A stretch of DNA of 64,000 bases from Burkholderia sp. S171 (GCF_009766085.1 NZ_LMUF01000004.1:1-64000), one strand, 5' to 3'; shown: positions 27,325 to 38,932, numbered from the stretch's first letter. Numbers and translations are program-made. The notes: generated by a model from the letters alone, not told the origin.

Positions 27325-27813
27325 TTACCGATACGGCGCGTCAGCCGCCTTCGCAGCAGCAATCTCCGTTTCATAACGGTCGCCCACTGCGAGCAGCATG
27401 TCCTTCGTGAAATACAGGTCGCCGCGCTTCTCGCCGTGGTACTCGAGAATGTGCGTTTCGACGATCGAATCAACCGGGCAGCTCTCTTCGCAAAAACCGC
27501 AGAAAATGCACTTGGTCAAATCGATGTCGTAGCGCGTGGTACGGCGGGTGTTGTCAGCGCGCGTTTCCGATTCAATCGTGATGGCAAGCGCGGGGCACAC
27601 AGCCTCGCACAGCTTGCACGCGATGCAGCGCTCTTCGCCATTTTCGTATCGGCGCAATGCATGCAGACCACGGAATCGCGGGGAAATAGGCGTCTTCTCT
27701 TCCGGGAACTGAACAGTGACCTTGCGCTGGAACAGATAACCGCCTGTCAGCGCCAGACCCTTCAGCAACTCGGTCAGGAAAAACGTTTTAAAGAAATTCT
27801 GTAATGCGTTCAT
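27325..27813 (-). CDS. nuoI: NADH-quinone oxidoreductase subunit I
   Basis: A 162-residue iron-sulfur subunit carrying the two [4Fe-4S] clusters N6a and N6b: [12 protein letters not shown] and [12 protein letters not shown], each followed by the Cys of the other cluster. It passes electrons from the NuoG chain to NuoB. The N-terminal amphipathic part docks it to the membrane arm. It is 18 bases from nuoH and 188 bases from nuoJ. Confidence 0.97.
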   Translation of the reverse strand: MNALQNFFKTFFLTELLKGLALTGGYLFQRKVTVQFPEEKTPISPRFRGLHALRRYENGEERCIACKLCEAVCPALAITIESETRADNTRRTTRYDIDLTKCIFCGFCEESCPVDSIVETHILEYHGEKRGDLYFTKDMLLAVGDRYETEIAAAKAADAPYR

Positions 27814-27831
27814 GGTTTTTTCATCCGCCCA

Positions 27832-28896
27832 TTATTTCCAGATGTTCAGCGGCGACATGATCCAGAACCCGACCACGACCACCCACACCACCGACACCGG
27901 CAGAAAGATTTTCCAGCCGAGACGCATGATCTGGTCATAGCGATAACGCGGGAACGTCGCACGGGCCCAGATGAATATCGACAGCAGGAAGAAGATCTTC
28001 AGCACGAACCAGAAAATGCCCGGGATGAAGGACAGGAAACCAAACGGTGCGCTCCAGCCGCCAAGGAACAACGTGGTTGCGATCGCCGAGATCACGATCA
28101 TGTTGATGTATTCGGCCAGGAAGAACAGCGCGAACGCCATGCCCGAATAATCGATCATGTGGCCCGCGACAATCTCCGACTCGCCTTCCACCACGTCGAA
28201 CGGGTGACGGTTCGTTTCAGCAATGCCCGAGATGAAATACACAACGAACATGGGCAGCAGCGGCAACCAGTTCCACGAAAGGAAGTTGATACCCCAGTTC
28301 GCGAAGATGCCCTGTTCCTGCGACACCACGATGGCCGACATATTCAGGCTGCCCGTGACCATCAGTACGACGACGAGCGCGAAGCCCATCGAGATTTCGT
28401 ACGAGACCATTTGCGCCGCTGCGCGCATCGCACCGAGGAACGCGTACTTCGAGTTCGACGCCCAACCGGCGAGAATCACGCCGTACACGCCGACGGACGA
28501 AATCGCCATCACGTAGAGCAAGCCCGCGTTGATGTCACCGAGCACCGCTTTCGCCTGGAACGGAATCACCGCCCACACCGCGAACGCCGGCACCACCGTC
28601 ATGATTGGCGCGATCAGGTAGATCCAGCGGCTCGCTGCCGTTGGCTGAATCACTTCCTTCAGCAACAGCTTCAGCACGTCGGCGATCGGCTGCAACAGCC
28701 CGAGAGGACCCACGCGATTCGGGCCGAGACGGACGTGCATCCAGCCGATGAGCTTGCGTTCCCACAGAATCAGGTACGCCACGCACAGCAGGATCACCAC
28801 CGAGACCACGAGGATGCGGACTAACGCCCACACCGTCGGCCAGGCGACGCCGAGAATCTGCGTCCCGCCTGCGTTGATCGTATCGAACAAGCCCAT
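27832..28896 (-). CDS. nuoH: NADH-quinone oxidoreductase subunit H
   Basis: A 354-residue membrane subunit with eight or so helices that forms much of the quinone-binding pocket. Characteristic segments are [47 protein letters not shown] and [20 protein letters not shown], the last with the Glu/Asp-rich loop at the quinone site. It abuts nuoG directly (no gap between the stop of nuoG and its ATG). Confidence 0.97.
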   Translation of the reverse strand: MGLFDTINAGGTQILGVAWPTVWALVRILVVSVVILLCVAYLILWERKLIGWMHVRLGPNRVGPLGLLQPIADVLKLLLKEVIQPTAASRWIYLIAPIMTVVPAFAVWAVIPFQAKAVLGDINAGLLYVMAISSVGVYGVILAGWASNSKYAFLGAMRAAAQMVSYEISMGFALVVVLMVTGSLNMSAIVVSQEQGIFANWGINFLSWNWLPLLPMFVVYFISGIAETNRHPFDVVEGESEIVAGHMIDYSGMAFALFFLAEYINMIVISAIATTLFLGGWSAPFGFLSFIPGIFWFVLKIFFLLSIFIWARATFPRYRYDQIMRLGWKIFLPVSVVWVVVVGFWIMSPLNIWK

Positions 28897-31233
28897 TTAC
28901 GCCTTCTCCACTACCAGTTCACCGAACAGAGCCCCGAGCGCTGCGCCGGCCGACGTTCCGCCCGATACACGCACCACGCTTTCCGCCAGGTTCGCGTCGC
29001 GAACTGCCGGCAGGACCACCGTGAGATCACCTTGAGCAACACGCACTGCGTCGCCGTTTTTCAGACCGAGTTTCTCGAACAGCGACGTCGGCAACCCAAC
29101 CACGTTAGCGTCGCGTGCAGCAACCGTCAGATGCAGCGATTCAGCGCGACGCGACAATGCGTCAGCGTGATAAATCGGCGTGTCGGCGAGACGTTCGTAG
29201 CTGCCTTCCTTCACTGCAGATTTGAAAACAGCCTTGATCGCCACGTTCGTCTTGTTCGACAGACGCGCCGTCAGATCGCCCGTGCCCAATGCGGCGTCGC
29301 GGACTTCTTCGGCGGTCTCGAATTCGAATCCCTTCAGGCCAAGGATGCTGCCCAGCACGCGCAGTACCTTCCAGCCCGGACGCGTTTCGCCCAGCGGACG
29401 CACCACGCCATTGAACGTCTGCGCGGTACCTTCAGCGTTGACGAACGTGCCCGACGTTTCCGTGAACGGTGCGATTGGCAGCAGCACGTCAGCGTAATCG
29501 GCGCCATGCTTGAATGCCGACAACGCGACAACCATTTCTGCCTGCTTCAATGCGGCGAGCGCTTGAGCTGGGTTGGCGGTATCGAATGCGGGTTCGACGT
29601 TGAACAGCACGTAACCCTTGCGCGGCTGCTCGAATACTTCACGAGCGTTGAGGCCGCCTTCGCCCGGAAGTGCATCGACGAGATGTGCGCCAACCGTATT
29701 GGCCGCTTCCGTCAGATAACCCAGCGTGGCGCCCGTGTTGTCCGCGATCCACTGGCACACGGCCTGGATCTGCGCAAACTGCGGGTGCTGAACCGCGCTG
29801 TTGCCGAGCAGGAGCACGCGCTTGTCGCCGGCTGACAACGAAGCGGCAATATCCTTAGCCGCCGCCGACGCCTCGATTCCCGCGAACGCTTCCGGCGCAG
29901 CAACGCCACGCGCTTCGGACACCGCAGCAGCAATGCTGCCAAGGTGCGCGAGCCATTCCGACGGCGCCGCGACCACGCGATGCGCAGCCGGGATCAGCGA
30001 GTCGTCATTGGTCGCGTTCAGGAACGTGAGCATTGCCCCGCCCTTTGCGGCCTGACGCAGACGTGCTGCGAACAGCGGATGATCGCGACGCAGGAACGAA
30101 CCGACCACAAACGCCGTGTCGATATTCGTCAGGTCTGCGATCTTCATACCGAGCCACGGCGCGCTATCCGATACCGGCGCCGAGAAGTCGCTCTGACGCA
30201 GACGGAAGTCGACGTTCGGCGACCCCACTCCTTCAGCAAATTGCTTCAGCAAATACAACTCTTCGACGGTGCTATGCGGCGTAGCCAGGGCAGCGATCTG
30301 ATTCGCGCCGTGATCGGCCGTAATGCCCTTGATGCCCTTCGCCACGTATTCCAGCGCCGTTTGCCAGTCGGTCTCGATCCACTTGCCGCCCTGCTTCAGC
30401 ATGGGCTGCGTGAGACGTTCATCACTGTTCAGCGATTCGTACGAGAAGCGATCCTTGTCCGAGATCCAGCATTCGTTGATGGCTTCGTTTTCCATCGGCA
30501 GAACGCGCATCACGCGGTTGTTCTTCACTTGCACGACCAGGTTCGCGCCGACGGAATCGTGCGGGCTGATCGACTTGCGGCGCGACAACTCCCACGTACG
30601 GGCGCTGTAGCGGAACGGCTTGCTCGTCAACGCGCCGACCGGGCACAGGTCGATCATGTTGCCCGACAGTTCCGAGTCCACCGTCTTGCCAACGAACGAC
30701 GTGATTTCCGAATGCTCGCCACGACCCAGCATGCCGAGTTCCATCACGCCGGCCACTTCCTGACCGAAACGAACGCAACGCGTGCAATGAATGCAGCGCG
30801 TCATCTCTTCCATGGAGATCAGCGGTCCGACGTTCTTGTGGAACACCACGCGCTTTTCTTCGTTGTAGCGCGATTGCGACTTGCCGTAACCCACGGCCAA
30901 GTCTTGCAGCTGACATTCGCCGCCCTGATCGCAAATCGGGCAATCGAGCGGGTGATTGATCAGCAGGAATTCCATCACGGACTGCTGCGCCTTGATGGCC
31001 TTGTCCGATTTCGTGCGCACGATCATGCCCGCCGACACCGGCGTGGCGCAGGCGGGAACCGCCTTCGGCATTTTCTCGACTTCGACCAGACACATCCGGC
31101 AGTTCGCCGCGATCGACAGTTTCTTGTGATAGCAAAAGTGAGGAATGTATGTATCGACCTTATGCGCAGCCTGGATCACCATGCTGCCTTCAGGCACTTC
31201 TACACTTTTGCCGTCGATTTCTAATTCAACCAT
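28897..31233 (-). CDS. nuoG: NADH-quinone oxidoreductase subunit G
   Basis: A 778-residue iron-sulfur subunit of the peripheral arm. The N-terminal ferredoxin-like domain has a [2Fe-2S] set (C34, C45, C48, C62). Then come the His-Cys3 cluster ([10 protein letters not shown]) and a [4Fe-4S] cluster (CIHCTRC, CPVGAL). The rest is a molybdopterin-oxidoreductase-like domain without cofactor. I do not see the extra four-Cys N7 cluster motif with confidence. It hands electrons from NuoE/F to NuoI. Confidence 0.96.
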   Translation of the reverse strand: MVELEIDGKSVEVPEGSMVIQAAHKVDTYIPHFCYHKKLSIAANCRMCLVEVEKMPKAVPACATPVSAGMIVRTKSDKAIKAQQSVMEFLLINHPLDCPICDQGGECQLQDLAVGYGKSQSRYNEEKRVVFHKNVGPLISMEEMTRCIHCTRCVRFGQEVAGVMELGMLGRGEHSEITSFVGKTVDSELSGNMIDLCPVGALTSKPFRYSARTWELSRRKSISPHDSVGANLVVQVKNNRVMRVLPMENEAINECWISDKDRFSYESLNSDERLTQPMLKQGGKWIETDWQTALEYVAKGIKGITADHGANQIAALATPHSTVEELYLLKQFAEGVGSPNVDFRLRQSDFSAPVSDSAPWLGMKIADLTNIDTAFVVGSFLRRDHPLFAARLRQAAKGGAMLTFLNATNDDSLIPAAHRVVAAPSEWLAHLGSIAAAVSEARGVAAPEAFAGIEASAAAKDIAASLSAGDKRVLLLGNSAVQHPQFAQIQAVCQWIADNTGATLGYLTEAANTVGAHLVDALPGEGGLNAREVFEQPRKGYVLFNVEPAFDTANPAQALAALKQAEMVVALSAFKHGADYADVLLPIAPFTETSGTFVNAEGTAQTFNGVVRPLGETRPGWKVLRVLGSILGLKGFEFETAEEVRDAALGTGDLTARLSNKTNVAIKAVFKSAVKEGSYERLADTPIYHADALSRRAESLHLTVAARDANVVGLPTSLFEKLGLKNGDAVRVAQGDLTVVLPAVRDANLAESVVRVSGGTSAGAALGALFGELVVEKA

Positions 31234-31264
31234 GATGGGGAACGGTCCTTGGCCTGATCACTGA

Positions 31265-32590
31265 TCACGCGGTAAGCGCTTCGGACGCCGGCGCATGATG
31301 CGCATGTCCGTCGACGAGACAATGTTTATGCTCGACGTGATATTCGAATTCGTCCCAGAAGTGCTTCAGCATGCCGCGCACCGGCATAGCCGCCGCGTCG
31401 CCGAGTGCACAGATGGTGCGGCCCATGATGTTTTCGGCGACCGAGTTCAGCAGATCCAGGTCTTCCTTGCGCCCGAGTCCATGTTCGATCCTATGCACCA
31501 CGCGATACAGCCAGCCCGTCCCTTCACGGCAAGGCGTGCATTGGCCACACGACTCTTCGTAATAGAAGTACGAAAGACGCAGCAGCGAGCGCACCATGCA
31601 GCGCGTTTCGTTCATCACGATCACGGCGCCCGAACCAAGCATGGATCCGGCTTTAGCGATGGCGTCGTAGTCCATGTCGGTGTTCAACATGATCTCGCCC
31701 GGAATCACCGGTGCCGACGATCCACCTGGGATCACCGCTTTCACTGACTTGCCGCGCACGCCGCCAGCCAGATCGAGCAAGGTGGCGAACGACGTACCGA
31801 GCGGCACCTCAAAGTTGCCCGGGAAATTGACGTCGCCTGCGACCGAGAAGATCTTCGTGCCGCCGTTGTTCGGCTTGCCGATCTCGAGATACTTCTGCGG
31901 CCCGATTGCCAGCAGGAACGGCACGGCTGCGAACGTTTCGGTGTTGTTGATCGTGGTCGGCTTGCCGTACACGCCAAAGCTCGCCGGGAACGGCGGCTTG
32001 AAGCGCGGCTGGCCTTTCTTGCCTTCCAGCGACTCGAGCAACGCAGTTTCTTCGCCGCAGATATACGCGCCGTAACCATGATGTGCATGCAGTTCGAACG
32101 AGAAGCCCGAACCCAGAATATTCGCACCGAGATAACCGGACGCGCGCGCTTCTTCAAGCGCCTGTTCGAAGATCTTGTAGACCTCGAAAATCTCGCCATG
32201 AATATAGTTGTAGCCGACCGTAATGCCCATCGCGTACGCGCCGATAGCCATGCCTTCGATCAGCGCATGCGGATTCCAGCGCAGGATGTCACGGTCTTTA
32301 AACGTGCCCGGTTCGCCTTCGTCCGAATTGCAGACGAGGTACTTCTGGCCCGGGAACTGACGCGGCATGAAGCTCCACTTGAGGCCGGTCGGGAAACCCG
32401 CACCGCCGCGGCCACGCAGGCCCGACGCCTTGACGTCGGCAATGACCTGCTCTTGCGGGATCTTTTCTTCGAGAATGCGGCGCAGCTGGGCGTAACCGCC
32501 GCGCGCCACATAATCTTCAAGGTGCCAGTTTTCGCCGTTGAGGCCGGCGAGAATCAGGGGCTGGATGTGGCGGTCGTGGAGAGACGTCAT
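31265..32590 (-). CDS. nuoF: NADH-quinone oxidoreductase subunit F
   Basis: A 441-residue NADH-oxidising subunit with FMN. FMN/NADH regions are [16 protein letters not shown] and [23 protein letters not shown] sequence, and the [4Fe-4S] N3 cluster is [10 protein letters not shown] plus a later Cys in [10 protein letters not shown] 32590 overlaps the nuoE stop by four bases, so E and F are coupled; an open frame extends 75 codons further upstream but is the wrong frame of nuoE. Confidence 0.96.
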   Translation of the reverse strand: MTSLHDRHIQPLILAGLNGENWHLEDYVARGGYAQLRRILEEKIPQEQVIADVKASGLRGRGGAGFPTGLKWSFMPRQFPGQKYLVCNSDEGEPGTFKDRDILRWNPHALIEGMAIGAYAMGITVGYNYIHGEIFEVYKIFEQALEEARASGYLGANILGSGFSFELHAHHGYGAYICGEETALLESLEGKKGQPRFKPPFPASFGVYGKPTTINNTETFAAVPFLLAIGPQKYLEIGKPNNGGTKIFSVAGDVNFPGNFEVPLGTSFATLLDLAGGVRGKSVKAVIPGGSSAPVIPGEIMLNTDMDYDAIAKAGSMLGSGAVIVMNETRCMVRSLLRLSYFYYEESCGQCTPCREGTGWLYRVVHRIEHGLGRKEDLDLLNSVAENIMGRTICALGDAAAMPVRGMLKHFWDEFEYHVEHKHCLVDGHAHHAPASEALTA

Positions 32591-33081
32591 TTCGATAGTT
32601 CCTCGAGGAGCGTGTCGATCCGCTCGCGACTCATGAAACTGCACATACGGTGATTGTTCACGAGCATCACGGGGGCATCGCCGCACGCGCCGAAACATTC
32701 GCCTTCTTTCAAGGTGAATTTGCCGTCGGCGGTGGTTTCGCCAAAGTCGATGCCGAGCTTTTGCTTCAAATATTCCGCAGCACTTTCCGAGCCGCCGTCG
32801 GGGCCGAGCTGGCACGGCAGGTTCGTACAGAGCGTGATCTTGTGTTTGCCGACCGGCGCGGTCTCGTACATGGTGTAGAACGTCGCCACTTCCTGCACGG
32901 CCACGGCGGGCATGCTGAGGTAATCGGCGACGAACTGCATCAGTTCCGGCGATAGCCAGCCGTGCTCTTCCTGAGCGACGGTCAACGCCGACATCACCGC
33001 GGACTGTTTCTGGTCCACGGGATATTTCGCGATCGCGCGATCGATTTCTTTCAGGCCTTCAGCTGAGATCATTTCAGACAC
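32587..33081 (-). CDS. nuoE: NADH-quinone oxidoreductase subunit E
   Basis: A 164-residue thioredoxin-like [2Fe-2S] subunit (cluster N1a). The ligands are C85, C90, C129 and C133 (CTNLPC and CFGAC). The start could be GTG 33081 or ATG 33072; neither has a strong ribosome site, though AGGA lies upstream of the first. It is preceded by a 149-base gap that holds a long hairpin. Confidence 0.95.
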   Translation of the reverse strand: MSEMISAEGLKEIDRAIAKYPVDQKQSAVMSALTVAQEEHGWLSPELMQFVADYLSMPAVAVQEVATFYTMYETAPVGKHKITLCTNLPCQLGPDGGSESAAEYLKQKLGIDFGETTADGKFTLKEGECFGACGDAPVMLVNNHRMCSFMSRERIDTLLEELSK

Positions 33082-33160
33082 GACTCTTTCAGTTCCTACC
33101 GAACGAAAACCCGCCGCGCCCTTCTTTTGCGGCAGACCTGGCGTCCTGCTGTTGTTGGTT

Positions 33161-33199
33161 CGCCGGCATGCTCAGCGCTGTTGCGCGAGCATGCCGGCG
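33161..33199 (-). other. Long hairpin in the nuoD-nuoE gap
   Basis: A 13-base perfect inverted repeat (33161-33173 and 33187-33199, CGCCGGCATGCTC and complement). It is extended, after one bulged base, by GCGC/GCGC around a four-base TGTT loop, about 17 base pairs in all. No T run follows on the minus strand, so it is not a typical terminator. It could be an mRNA processing or stability element. Confidence 0.7.
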
Positions 33200-33230
33200 T
33201 GGTGCGGCGCCGTTTCCTGGCAACTGCATG

Positions 33231-34484
33231 TCAGCGATCGATCTCACCGAACACGATGTCCTGCGTGCCGATGATTGTCACCGCGTCCGCAATCATGTGA
33301 CCGCGAGCCATTTCGTCGAGTGAAGCAAGATGCGCATAACCCGGAGCACGAATCTTCAAGCGATACGGCTTGTTCGCGCCATCCGAAATCAGATAGATAC
33401 CGAACTCGCCCTTCGGATGCTCGATTGCCGCGTAGGTCTCGCCTTCGGGAACGTGAAAACCTTCCGTGAAGAGCTTGAAATGGTGAATCAGCTCTTCCAT
33501 GTTGGTCTTCATGCCGACACGCGACGGCGGCGCAATCTTGTGATTGTCGACCATCACCGGGCCTGGATTCTTACGAAGCCAGTCAATACATTGTTTCGCG
33601 ATGCGGGTGGACTGACGCATCTCTTCCACGCGCACGAGGTAACGGTCGTAGCAGTCGCCGTTCACGCCAACAGGAATATCAAAATCCAGTTGATCGTAGA
33701 CTTCGTACGGCTGCTTCTTGCGCAAATCCCATTCAATGCCCGAACCGCGCAGCATCGCGCCGGTCATGCCGAGCTGCAACGCGCGCTCAGGACTGACCAC
33801 GCCGATACCCACCAGCCGCTGCTTCCAGATACGGTTATCGGTCAGCAGCGTCTCGTACTCGTCGACGCACTTCGGAAACCGGCCGAAAAACTCTTCGATA
33901 AAGTCGAGCAACGAACCCTGGCGCGTTTCGTTCATCCGCGACAACGCCTTCGCATTGCGGATTTTCGACGCTTTGTATTGCGGCATTGCGTCAGGCAGAT
34001 CGCGATACACGCCGCCCGGACGGTAATACGCTGCGTGCATCCGTGCGCCGGAGACCGCTTCGTACACGTCCATCAAGTCTTCGCGTTCGCGGAATGCATA
34101 CAAAAATACCGCCATGGCGCCGACGTCGAGCGCGTGCGAGCCGATCCACATCAGGTGGTTCAGCACGCGCGTGATTTCGTCGAACAGCACGCGGATATAT
34201 TTCGCGCGAATGGGGATGTCGATGCCGAGCAGCTTCTCGATCGCCAACACGTAGCCGTGCTCGTTGGCCATCATCGACACGTAGTCGAGACGGTCCATGT
34301 ACGGCACGGACTGAATGAAGGTCTTCGATTCCGCGAGCTTTTCAGTCGCGCGATGCAACAGGCCGATATGCGGATCGGCGCGCTGAATCACTTCGCCGTC
34401 CAGTTCCAGCACGAGGCGCAGCACACCGTGCGCGGCCGGGTGTTGCGGACCGAAATTGAGCGTGTAGTTCTTGATCTCTGCCAT
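33231..34484 (-). CDS. nuoD: NADH-quinone oxidoreductase subunit D
   Basis: A 417-residue 49-kDa-type subunit, related to the NiFe-hydrogenase large subunit without its metal site. [20 protein letters not shown] near the N-terminus forms the quinone headgroup site with the His, and [12 protein letters not shown] and the conserved Tyr in [11 protein letters not shown] follow. It ends in the usual DIVFGEIDR. It is 9 bases from nuoC. Confidence 0.97.
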   Translation of the reverse strand: MAEIKNYTLNFGPQHPAAHGVLRLVLELDGEVIQRADPHIGLLHRATEKLAESKTFIQSVPYMDRLDYVSMMANEHGYVLAIEKLLGIDIPIRAKYIRVLFDEITRVLNHLMWIGSHALDVGAMAVFLYAFREREDLMDVYEAVSGARMHAAYYRPGGVYRDLPDAMPQYKASKIRNAKALSRMNETRQGSLLDFIEEFFGRFPKCVDEYETLLTDNRIWKQRLVGIGVVSPERALQLGMTGAMLRGSGIEWDLRKKQPYEVYDQLDFDIPVGVNGDCYDRYLVRVEEMRQSTRIAKQCIDWLRKNPGPVMVDNHKIAPPSRVGMKTNMEELIHHFKLFTEGFHVPEGETYAAIEHPKGEFGIYLISDGANKPYRLKIRAPGYAHLASLDEMARGHMIADAVTIIGTQDIVFGEIDR

Positions 34485-34493
34485 GGCGTTCTC

Positions 34494-35096
34494 TTAGTGT
34501 TTCAGACCGCCATAGCGGTCCTCGCGGATCACGCGCGGCGTGATTTCGCGCGGCTCGATCGTCACTGGCTGGTACACGACGCGCTTCTCTTCGGGGTCGT
34601 AACGCATTTCGACATAACCCGACACCGGGAAGTCCTTGCGGAACGGATGGCCGATAAAACCGTAGTCGGTGAGAATGCGGCGCAGGTCGGGGTGACCTTC
34701 GAAGACGATACCGAAAAGGTCGAATGCTTCCCGCTCGTACCAGTTCGCCGATGACCAGACGTTGACGGCGGACGGGACGATAGGCACTTCGTCGTCCGGT
34801 GCGAACACGCGCACGCGCAGACGCCAGTTGTTCGCGATGGAAAGAAGATGGAGGACAGCCGCGAAACGCGGACCTTCGTAGGCACCTTCGCCGTACGTGG
34901 AGTAATCGACGCCGCACAGGTCGACGAGTTGCTCGAAGCCGAGCGAACGGTCGTCGCGCAGCTTGAGAATCACGTCAGCGTAGTTCGCTGCCTTGACGAC
35001 AATGGTCAGTTGCCCGAGCGAGTCGGTGATGCTATGCAGGCGGTCGCCGAACGCCGCCTCGAGGTTCGCTTTCAGGGTCTCGAGTTTGCTTGCCAT
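34494..35096 (-). CDS. nuoC: NADH-quinone oxidoreductase subunit C
   Basis: A 200-residue 30-kDa subunit, with the family signature [22 protein letters not shown] present ([17 protein letters not shown], key part). C and D are separate genes here, not fused as in E. coli. It is a structural partner of NuoD in the peripheral arm. It lies 123 bases after nuoB. Confidence 0.97.
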   Translation of the reverse strand: MASKLETLKANLEAAFGDRLHSITDSLGQLTIVVKAANYADVILKLRDDRSLGFEQLVDLCGVDYSTYGEGAYEGPRFAAVLHLLSIANNWRLRVRVFAPDDEVPIVPSAVNVWSSANWYEREAFDLFGIVFEGHPDLRRILTDYGFIGHPFRKDFPVSGYVEMRYDPEEKRVVYQPVTIEPREITPRVIREDRYGGLKH

Positions 35097-35219
35097 ATTG
35101 GGGAGGCTCTGGCCTTGGTGACGCTAATGGGACTTCAGGGACTTCAACAACGCTGACTGCCGTGCCTAATGCGCGCCATGCGTGCGCCATGACTGATCGG
35201 CGCACCTGACTATCGACAA

Positions 35220-35699
35220 TTATTGACGCGCGATCGTGCTGGTGCGACGAATCTTCGCTTGCAACTGGATCACGCCATACACCAGCGCTTCAGCCGTCGG
35301 CGGGCATCCGGGCACGTAGACGTCGACCGGTACGATCCGGTCACATCCACGCACAACCGAATACGAATAGTGGTAGTAACCACCGCCGTTGGCGCACGAA
35401 CCCATGGAGATGACCCAGCGCGGCTCGGCCATCTGGTCGTAGACCTTGCGCAGCGCGGGCGCCATCTTGTTGCACAGCGTACCGGCAACGATCATCACGT
35501 CCGACTGCCGCGGACTCGGACGAAACACGACGCCGAAACGGTCCAGATCGTAGCGAGCAGCGCCCGCATGCATCATCTCGACCGCACAACACGCCAACCC
35601 GAACGTCATGGGCCACAGCGAACCCGTGCGCGTCCAGTTGATCAGCTTGTCAGCCGTGGTGGTGACAAACCCTTCCTTCAAGACCCCTTCGATACTCAT
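35220..35699 (-). CDS. nuoB: NADH-quinone oxidoreductase subunit B
   Basis: A 159-residue PSST-type subunit holding the terminal [4Fe-4S] cluster N2. The ligands are the adjacent C37-C38 (GLACCAVE), C102 (MGSCANGGG) and C132 (VPGCPPTAE). It gives electrons to quinone at the NuoB/NuoD/NuoH interface. It is 74 bases from nuoA. Confidence 0.97.
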   Translation of the reverse strand: MSIEGVLKEGFVTTTADKLINWTRTGSLWPMTFGLACCAVEMMHAGAARYDLDRFGVVFRPSPRQSDVMIVAGTLCNKMAPALRKVYDQMAEPRWVISMGSCANGGGYYHYSYSVVRGCDRIVPVDVYVPGCPPTAEALVYGVIQLQAKIRRTSTIARQ

Positions 35700-35773
35700 T
35701 TGCTTTCACTCCAGATGAGCAGCCAGCCAAAGCTACCCAGCAATCCGGTGATCTTCAACCCACCCGTTACACG

Positions 35774-36133
35774 TCACTCCCAGTCCAGCCCACCCTTTCT
35801 CCAGATGTAGGCAAAACCAAGCAGAAACTCGAGCAGAAAAACCATCATTGACAGGAAACCGGGCCAGCCGATGTCGCGCAGGGCAACGCCCCACGGAAAC
35901 AGGAACGCGGTTTCGAGGTCGAAAATAATGAACAGAATAGCGACGAGATAGTAGCGCACATCGAACTTCATACGAGCGTCTTCGAATGCCTCGAAGCCGC
36001 ACTCGTAAGGCGCGTTCTTTTCAGTGTCAGGCTTATTGGGACCGAGGATCTTACCGATGCTGACCAGCGCGATACCTAAACCGGTGCCTACGACAAGGAA
36101 TAGCAAGACGGGATAATAGGCTGAGAGATTCAC
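35774..36133 (-). CDS. nuoA: NADH-quinone oxidoreductase subunit A
   Basis: A 119-residue membrane subunit with three helices; the loop [23 protein letters not shown] region (key: [13 protein letters not shown]) is diagnostic. I chose the GTG start at 36133 because GAGG lies six bases upstream and the family begins [11 protein letters not shown]; the earlier in-frame ATG at 36196 adds 21 residues without resemblance. It is the first gene of the nuo operon, with 164 bases to tRNA-Leu upstream for a promoter. Confidence 0.94.
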   Translation of the reverse strand: MNLSAYYPVLLFLVVGTGLGIALVSIGKILGPNKPDTEKNAPYECGFEAFEDARMKFDVRYYLVAILFIIFDLETAFLFPWGVALRDIGWPGFLSMMVFLLEFLLGFAYIWRKGGLDWE

Positions 36134-36252
36134 GACTATCCTCAAATCGGTTTGATCTGGTGTGCCGGCCGGGACGACTGCCCGACCGATTTTCAACTAA
36201 AGACAAGAAACGTGCACAAGAGACCTTGAGCATATTCACTCGCCAGAAGTGA

Positions 36253-36288
36253 CAATGCCAGCCGAAGCAATGCATGCGGCTGGCATTG
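36253..36288 (-). terminator. Hairpin downstream of tRNA-Leu
   Basis: A perfect 12-base inverted repeat (arms 36253-36264 and 36277-36288, CAATGCCAGCCG and complement). It starts 10 bases after the tRNA 3' end on the minus strand and is followed by only a short T-containing stretch. Likely the tRNA-Leu terminator, or a partial one allowing read-through into nuoA. Confidence 0.65.
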
Positions 36289-36297
36289 GATAACTTT

Positions 36298-36382
36298 TGG
36301 TGCCGACGGCGAGACTCGAACTCGCACAGCTTTCGCCACTACCCCCTCAAGATAGCGTGTCTACCAATTTCACCACGTCGGC
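36298..36382 (-). tRNA. tRNA-Leu(GAG)
   Basis: An 85-base class II tRNA on the minus strand. Acceptor stem GCCGACG/CGTCGGC, discriminator A and an encoded CCA are present. The D arm has TGGTAGACACG and the anticodon loop TTGAGGG gives GAG, reading CUC/CUU. It has the long variable arm expected for Leu and a T arm with GTTCGAGTC. It lies between secG and nuoA, the usual place in this group. Confidence 0.95.
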
Positions 36383-36496
36383 ACTGTCTTGCAATCCGGA
36401 AAAACAACTTCTTATTGCCGGGAATCGCTTCAAGAACAAAATTATAACCGGGTTAACCAGTTTGTTCAACGCACAAAAAGCGATCCAGGCGAAAAA

Positions 36497-36874
36497 TTAT
36501 TTCGGAACGTCAGAGCCAGGACCCGACGATGCAACCGGCGCCGAAGCCGCTGCCGACGCTGATGTACCAACCGCCGGATGTGCTGCGGGCGCAGTCACTG
36601 CTGCCCCGCCCAGCAAGCCTGCGGAGGCGGCCGGCTTGTAGCTGCCGAGGTACGTCAGCGTTAGTGTCGAGATGAAAAACACGGCTGCGAGCACGGCGGT
36701 TGTACGCGACAGGAAGTTAGCCGAACCGGTTGCCCCGAACAGGCTTCCTGACGCCCCACTACCGAAGGCCGCGCCCATGTCAGCGCCTTTACCGTGCTGC
36801 AGCAATACCAGCCCGATAACACCAAACGCCGACAACAACTGGACGACGATAATCAAAGTCTTTAAATACAGCAT
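36497..36874 (-). CDS. secG: Preprotein translocase subunit SecG
   Basis: A 125-residue inner-membrane protein with two membrane helices: LKTLIIVVQLLSAFGVIGLVLLQ, then the conserved GKGADMGAAFGSGASGSLFG loop, then TAVLAAVFFISTLTLTYLG. It supports SecYEG-mediated protein export. The last 40 residues are an Ala/Pro/Ser-rich tail. ATG 36874 is preferred to the GTG three codons earlier because a G-rich site sits at the right distance. It lies between tpiA and tRNA-Leu. Confidence 0.94.
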   Translation of the reverse strand: MLYLKTLIIVVQLLSAFGVIGLVLLQHGKGADMGAAFGSGASGSLFGATGSANFLSRTTAVLAAVFFISTLTLTYLGSYKPAASAGLLGGAAVTAPAAHPAVGTSASAAASAPVASSGPGSDVPK

Positions 36875-36960
36875 TCCGTTCACCCGACTCTTTAATGTTC
36901 ACGCGACACTGTTGCGCCACGCTTTTAATGCTTACATTTTCGAAAGCTTAAACTCGGCGA

Positions 36961-37743
36961 TTAAACCGAAACGTTTTGTGCCGCCTGACAAATCGCAAGA
37001 AAATCGTTCGACTTAAGCGATGCGCCGCCAATCAATCCGCCGTCGATGTCCTGTTGAGCGAATAACTCTTCCGCGTTCTCCGGCTTGACGCTGCCACCGT
37101 ACAACACCGGAACGTCCGCCACTGCCGCGCTCTTGGCCGCCAGTTGCGCGCGCAGGAATGCGTGAACCTGTTGCGCTTGCGCGACCGTCGCGCTTTTCCC
37201 TGTGCCGATTGCCCAGACCGGCTCGTACGCCACGACAATTTTCGCCGCCTGGGCTTCGCTCAGCACCAGCAACACGGCTTCAAGTTGCGTGCCCACCACT
37301 TGTTCTGTCAAACCGCTGTCACGCTGTTCCAGCGTTTCGCCAACACACACGATAGGCGTCAGCCCGGCTTCCAGCGCTCGCTGCGCCTTCACCGCGACCA
37401 GGTCCGAATGCTCGCCATGATAGGCGCGCCGCTCCGAGTGACCGACGATCGCGAATGTGGCATCAAAATCCGCCGCCATGCCTGCGGCGACTTCGCCGGT
37501 ATAAGCGCCTTGCGTGTGCGCTGAAACGTCCTGGACACCCCACGCGACCACCGATCCGCCCAGCAGCGCCTGCGCCTGCGCAAGATACGGCGCGGGCACG
37601 CAAACCGCTGTGCGCACGCCCCTCTGCAATGTCGCGGCGCCAGCGGCCACAGCTTGCATCAAGACCGCGTTCTCAGCCAGACGGCCGTGCATCTTCCAGT
37701 TACCGACCACCAGCTTTGCGCGTTTGGCTTGTTCTTTCGGCAT
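36961..37743 (-). CDS. tpiA: Triosephosphate isomerase
   Basis: A 260-residue glycolytic enzyme interconverting dihydroxyacetone phosphate and glyceraldehyde 3-phosphate. Catalytic residues are N15 and K17 (GNWKMHG), H102 (IVGHSERR) and E174 ([11 protein letters not shown]); the phosphate-gripping loop AIGTGKSA and C-terminal [17 protein letters not shown] are complete. ATG 37743 is the family start; 42 more upstream codons are open but unlike the family. It is followed by secG. Confidence 0.96.
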   Translation of the reverse strand: MPKEQAKRAKLVVGNWKMHGRLAENAVLMQAVAAGAATLQRGVRTAVCVPAPYLAQAQALLGGSVVAWGVQDVSAHTQGAYTGEVAAGMAADFDATFAIVGHSERRAYHGEHSDLVAVKAQRALEAGLTPIVCVGETLEQRDSGLTEQVVGTQLEAVLLVLSEAQAAKIVVAYEPVWAIGTGKSATVAQAQQVHAFLRAQLAAKSAAVADVPVLYGGSVKPENAEELFAQQDIDGGLIGGASLKSNDFLAICQAAQNVSV

Positions 37744-37915
37744 TTGTCTCGTCGTAGCAGCGAGGCTGCCGATCATTGAAATAGAAAAATGGAACTTTCG
37801 GGCGCATCGCTTCAGCACAACATGCGATTTTACTGTGCCCGGCGGAAATCGGTCAAACAGCGCCGTCAAACAACAAACCCTGATCCGCCGCTCATTTCAA
37901 CTCCACGACCCGGAA

Positions 37916-38932
37916 TCAGGCGACCTGACTCCAGTCCAGCATGATCTTGCCAATGTGCGTGCTGCCTTCCATCAACGCGTGAGCGGCCGCGGCCTGATCG
38001 GCGGGAAAAACCTGGTGAATGACCGGCTTGATCCGCCCCGCTTCAATTTCCGGCCACACCTGCGTTTTCAGTTGCACCGCGACCTTGCCCTTGAATGCGA
38101 CCGAGCGCGGCCGCAATGTGGAGCCGGTGATGACCAAACGGCGGCGCAGCACCTCGTTGAGGTTGATCTCGGCCTTCGAACCACCCAGCGTCGCGATCAC
38201 CACCACGCGGCCACCGTCGGCCAGCGCCTTCAGCTCGCGCGGAAGATAGTCGCCGGCGACCATGTCGAGGATCACGTCCACGCCACGGTCGTTCGTCAGC
38301 GACTTCACCACGTCGACGAAATCTTCCGTGTTGTAGTTGATCGCGCGTTCCGCGCCCAGCTTTTCGCACGCCTGGCACTTCTCGTCGTTCCCGGCTGTCA
38401 CGAACACGCGATGCCCGAGCGCCTTTGCAATCTGGATAGCCGTCACGCCGATACCGCTCGACCCGCCCTGGATCAGCAGCGTTTCTTCGGCCCCGTTCTC
38501 GCCCTTGCCCAGATGCGCGCGTTCGAACACGTTGCTCCAGACCGTGAAGAACGTTTCCGGCAGCGATGCCGCCTCGATATCCGTCAACCCCTTCGGCACC
38601 GGCAGGCATTGCTCGAGCGGCGCACACGCGTATTCGGCGTAACCGCCGCCCGCGAGCAACGCACACACGCGGTCGCCCGCTTTCAAACCGAACGGATTGT
38701 GCTTCGGATCGAAGTCACCGCGCACGATCTCACCGGCCACTTCCAGCCCCGGCAGATCCGACGCGCCCGGCGGCGGCGCATAACCGCCCTTGCGCTGGAA
38801 CACGTCCGGGCGATTCACGCCCGACGCCGCGACCTTGATCAGCACTTCACCGGCTTTCGGCTCCGGCATTGGACGCTCGCCCAGCTTCAATACCTCGGGC
38901 GAGCCGAACTCGGTGATTTCGATGGCTTTCAT
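37916..38932 (-). CDS. NAD(P)H quinone oxidoreductase (PIG3 family)
   Basis: A 338-residue zinc-independent medium-chain dehydrogenase/reductase. It has an N-terminal GroES-like domain (VAASGVNRPDVFQRKGGY; PGLEVAGEI) and a Rossmann domain with IQGGSSGIGVTAIQIAK. The lack of zinc ligands and the sequence style match the PIG3/quinone oxidoreductase branch. It reduces quinones or other electrophiles with NAD(P)H. It lies upstream of tpiA on the same strand, 172 bases away. Confidence 0.88.
   Translation of the reverse strand: MKAIEITEFGSPEVLKLGERPMPEPKAGEVLIKVAASGVNRPDVFQRKGGYAPPPGASDLPGLEVAGEIVRGDFDPKHNPFGLKAGDRVCALLAGGGYAEYACAPLEQCLPVPKGLTDIEAASLPETFFTVWSNVFERAHLGKGENGAEETLLIQGGSSGIGVTAIQIAKALGHRVFVTAGNDEKCQACEKLGAERAINYNTEDFVDVVKSLTNDRGVDVILDMVAGDYLPRELKALADGGRVVVIATLGGSKAEINLNEVLRRRLVITGSTLRPRSVAFKGKVAVQLKTQVWPEIEAGRIKPVIHQVFPADQAAAAHALMEGSTHIGKIMLDWSQVA

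Noticed and set aside
33330..34754. 474-codon plus-strand frame opposite nuoD and nuoC
   Set aside because: Spans two well-supported genes on the other strand and has no domain I can recognise.
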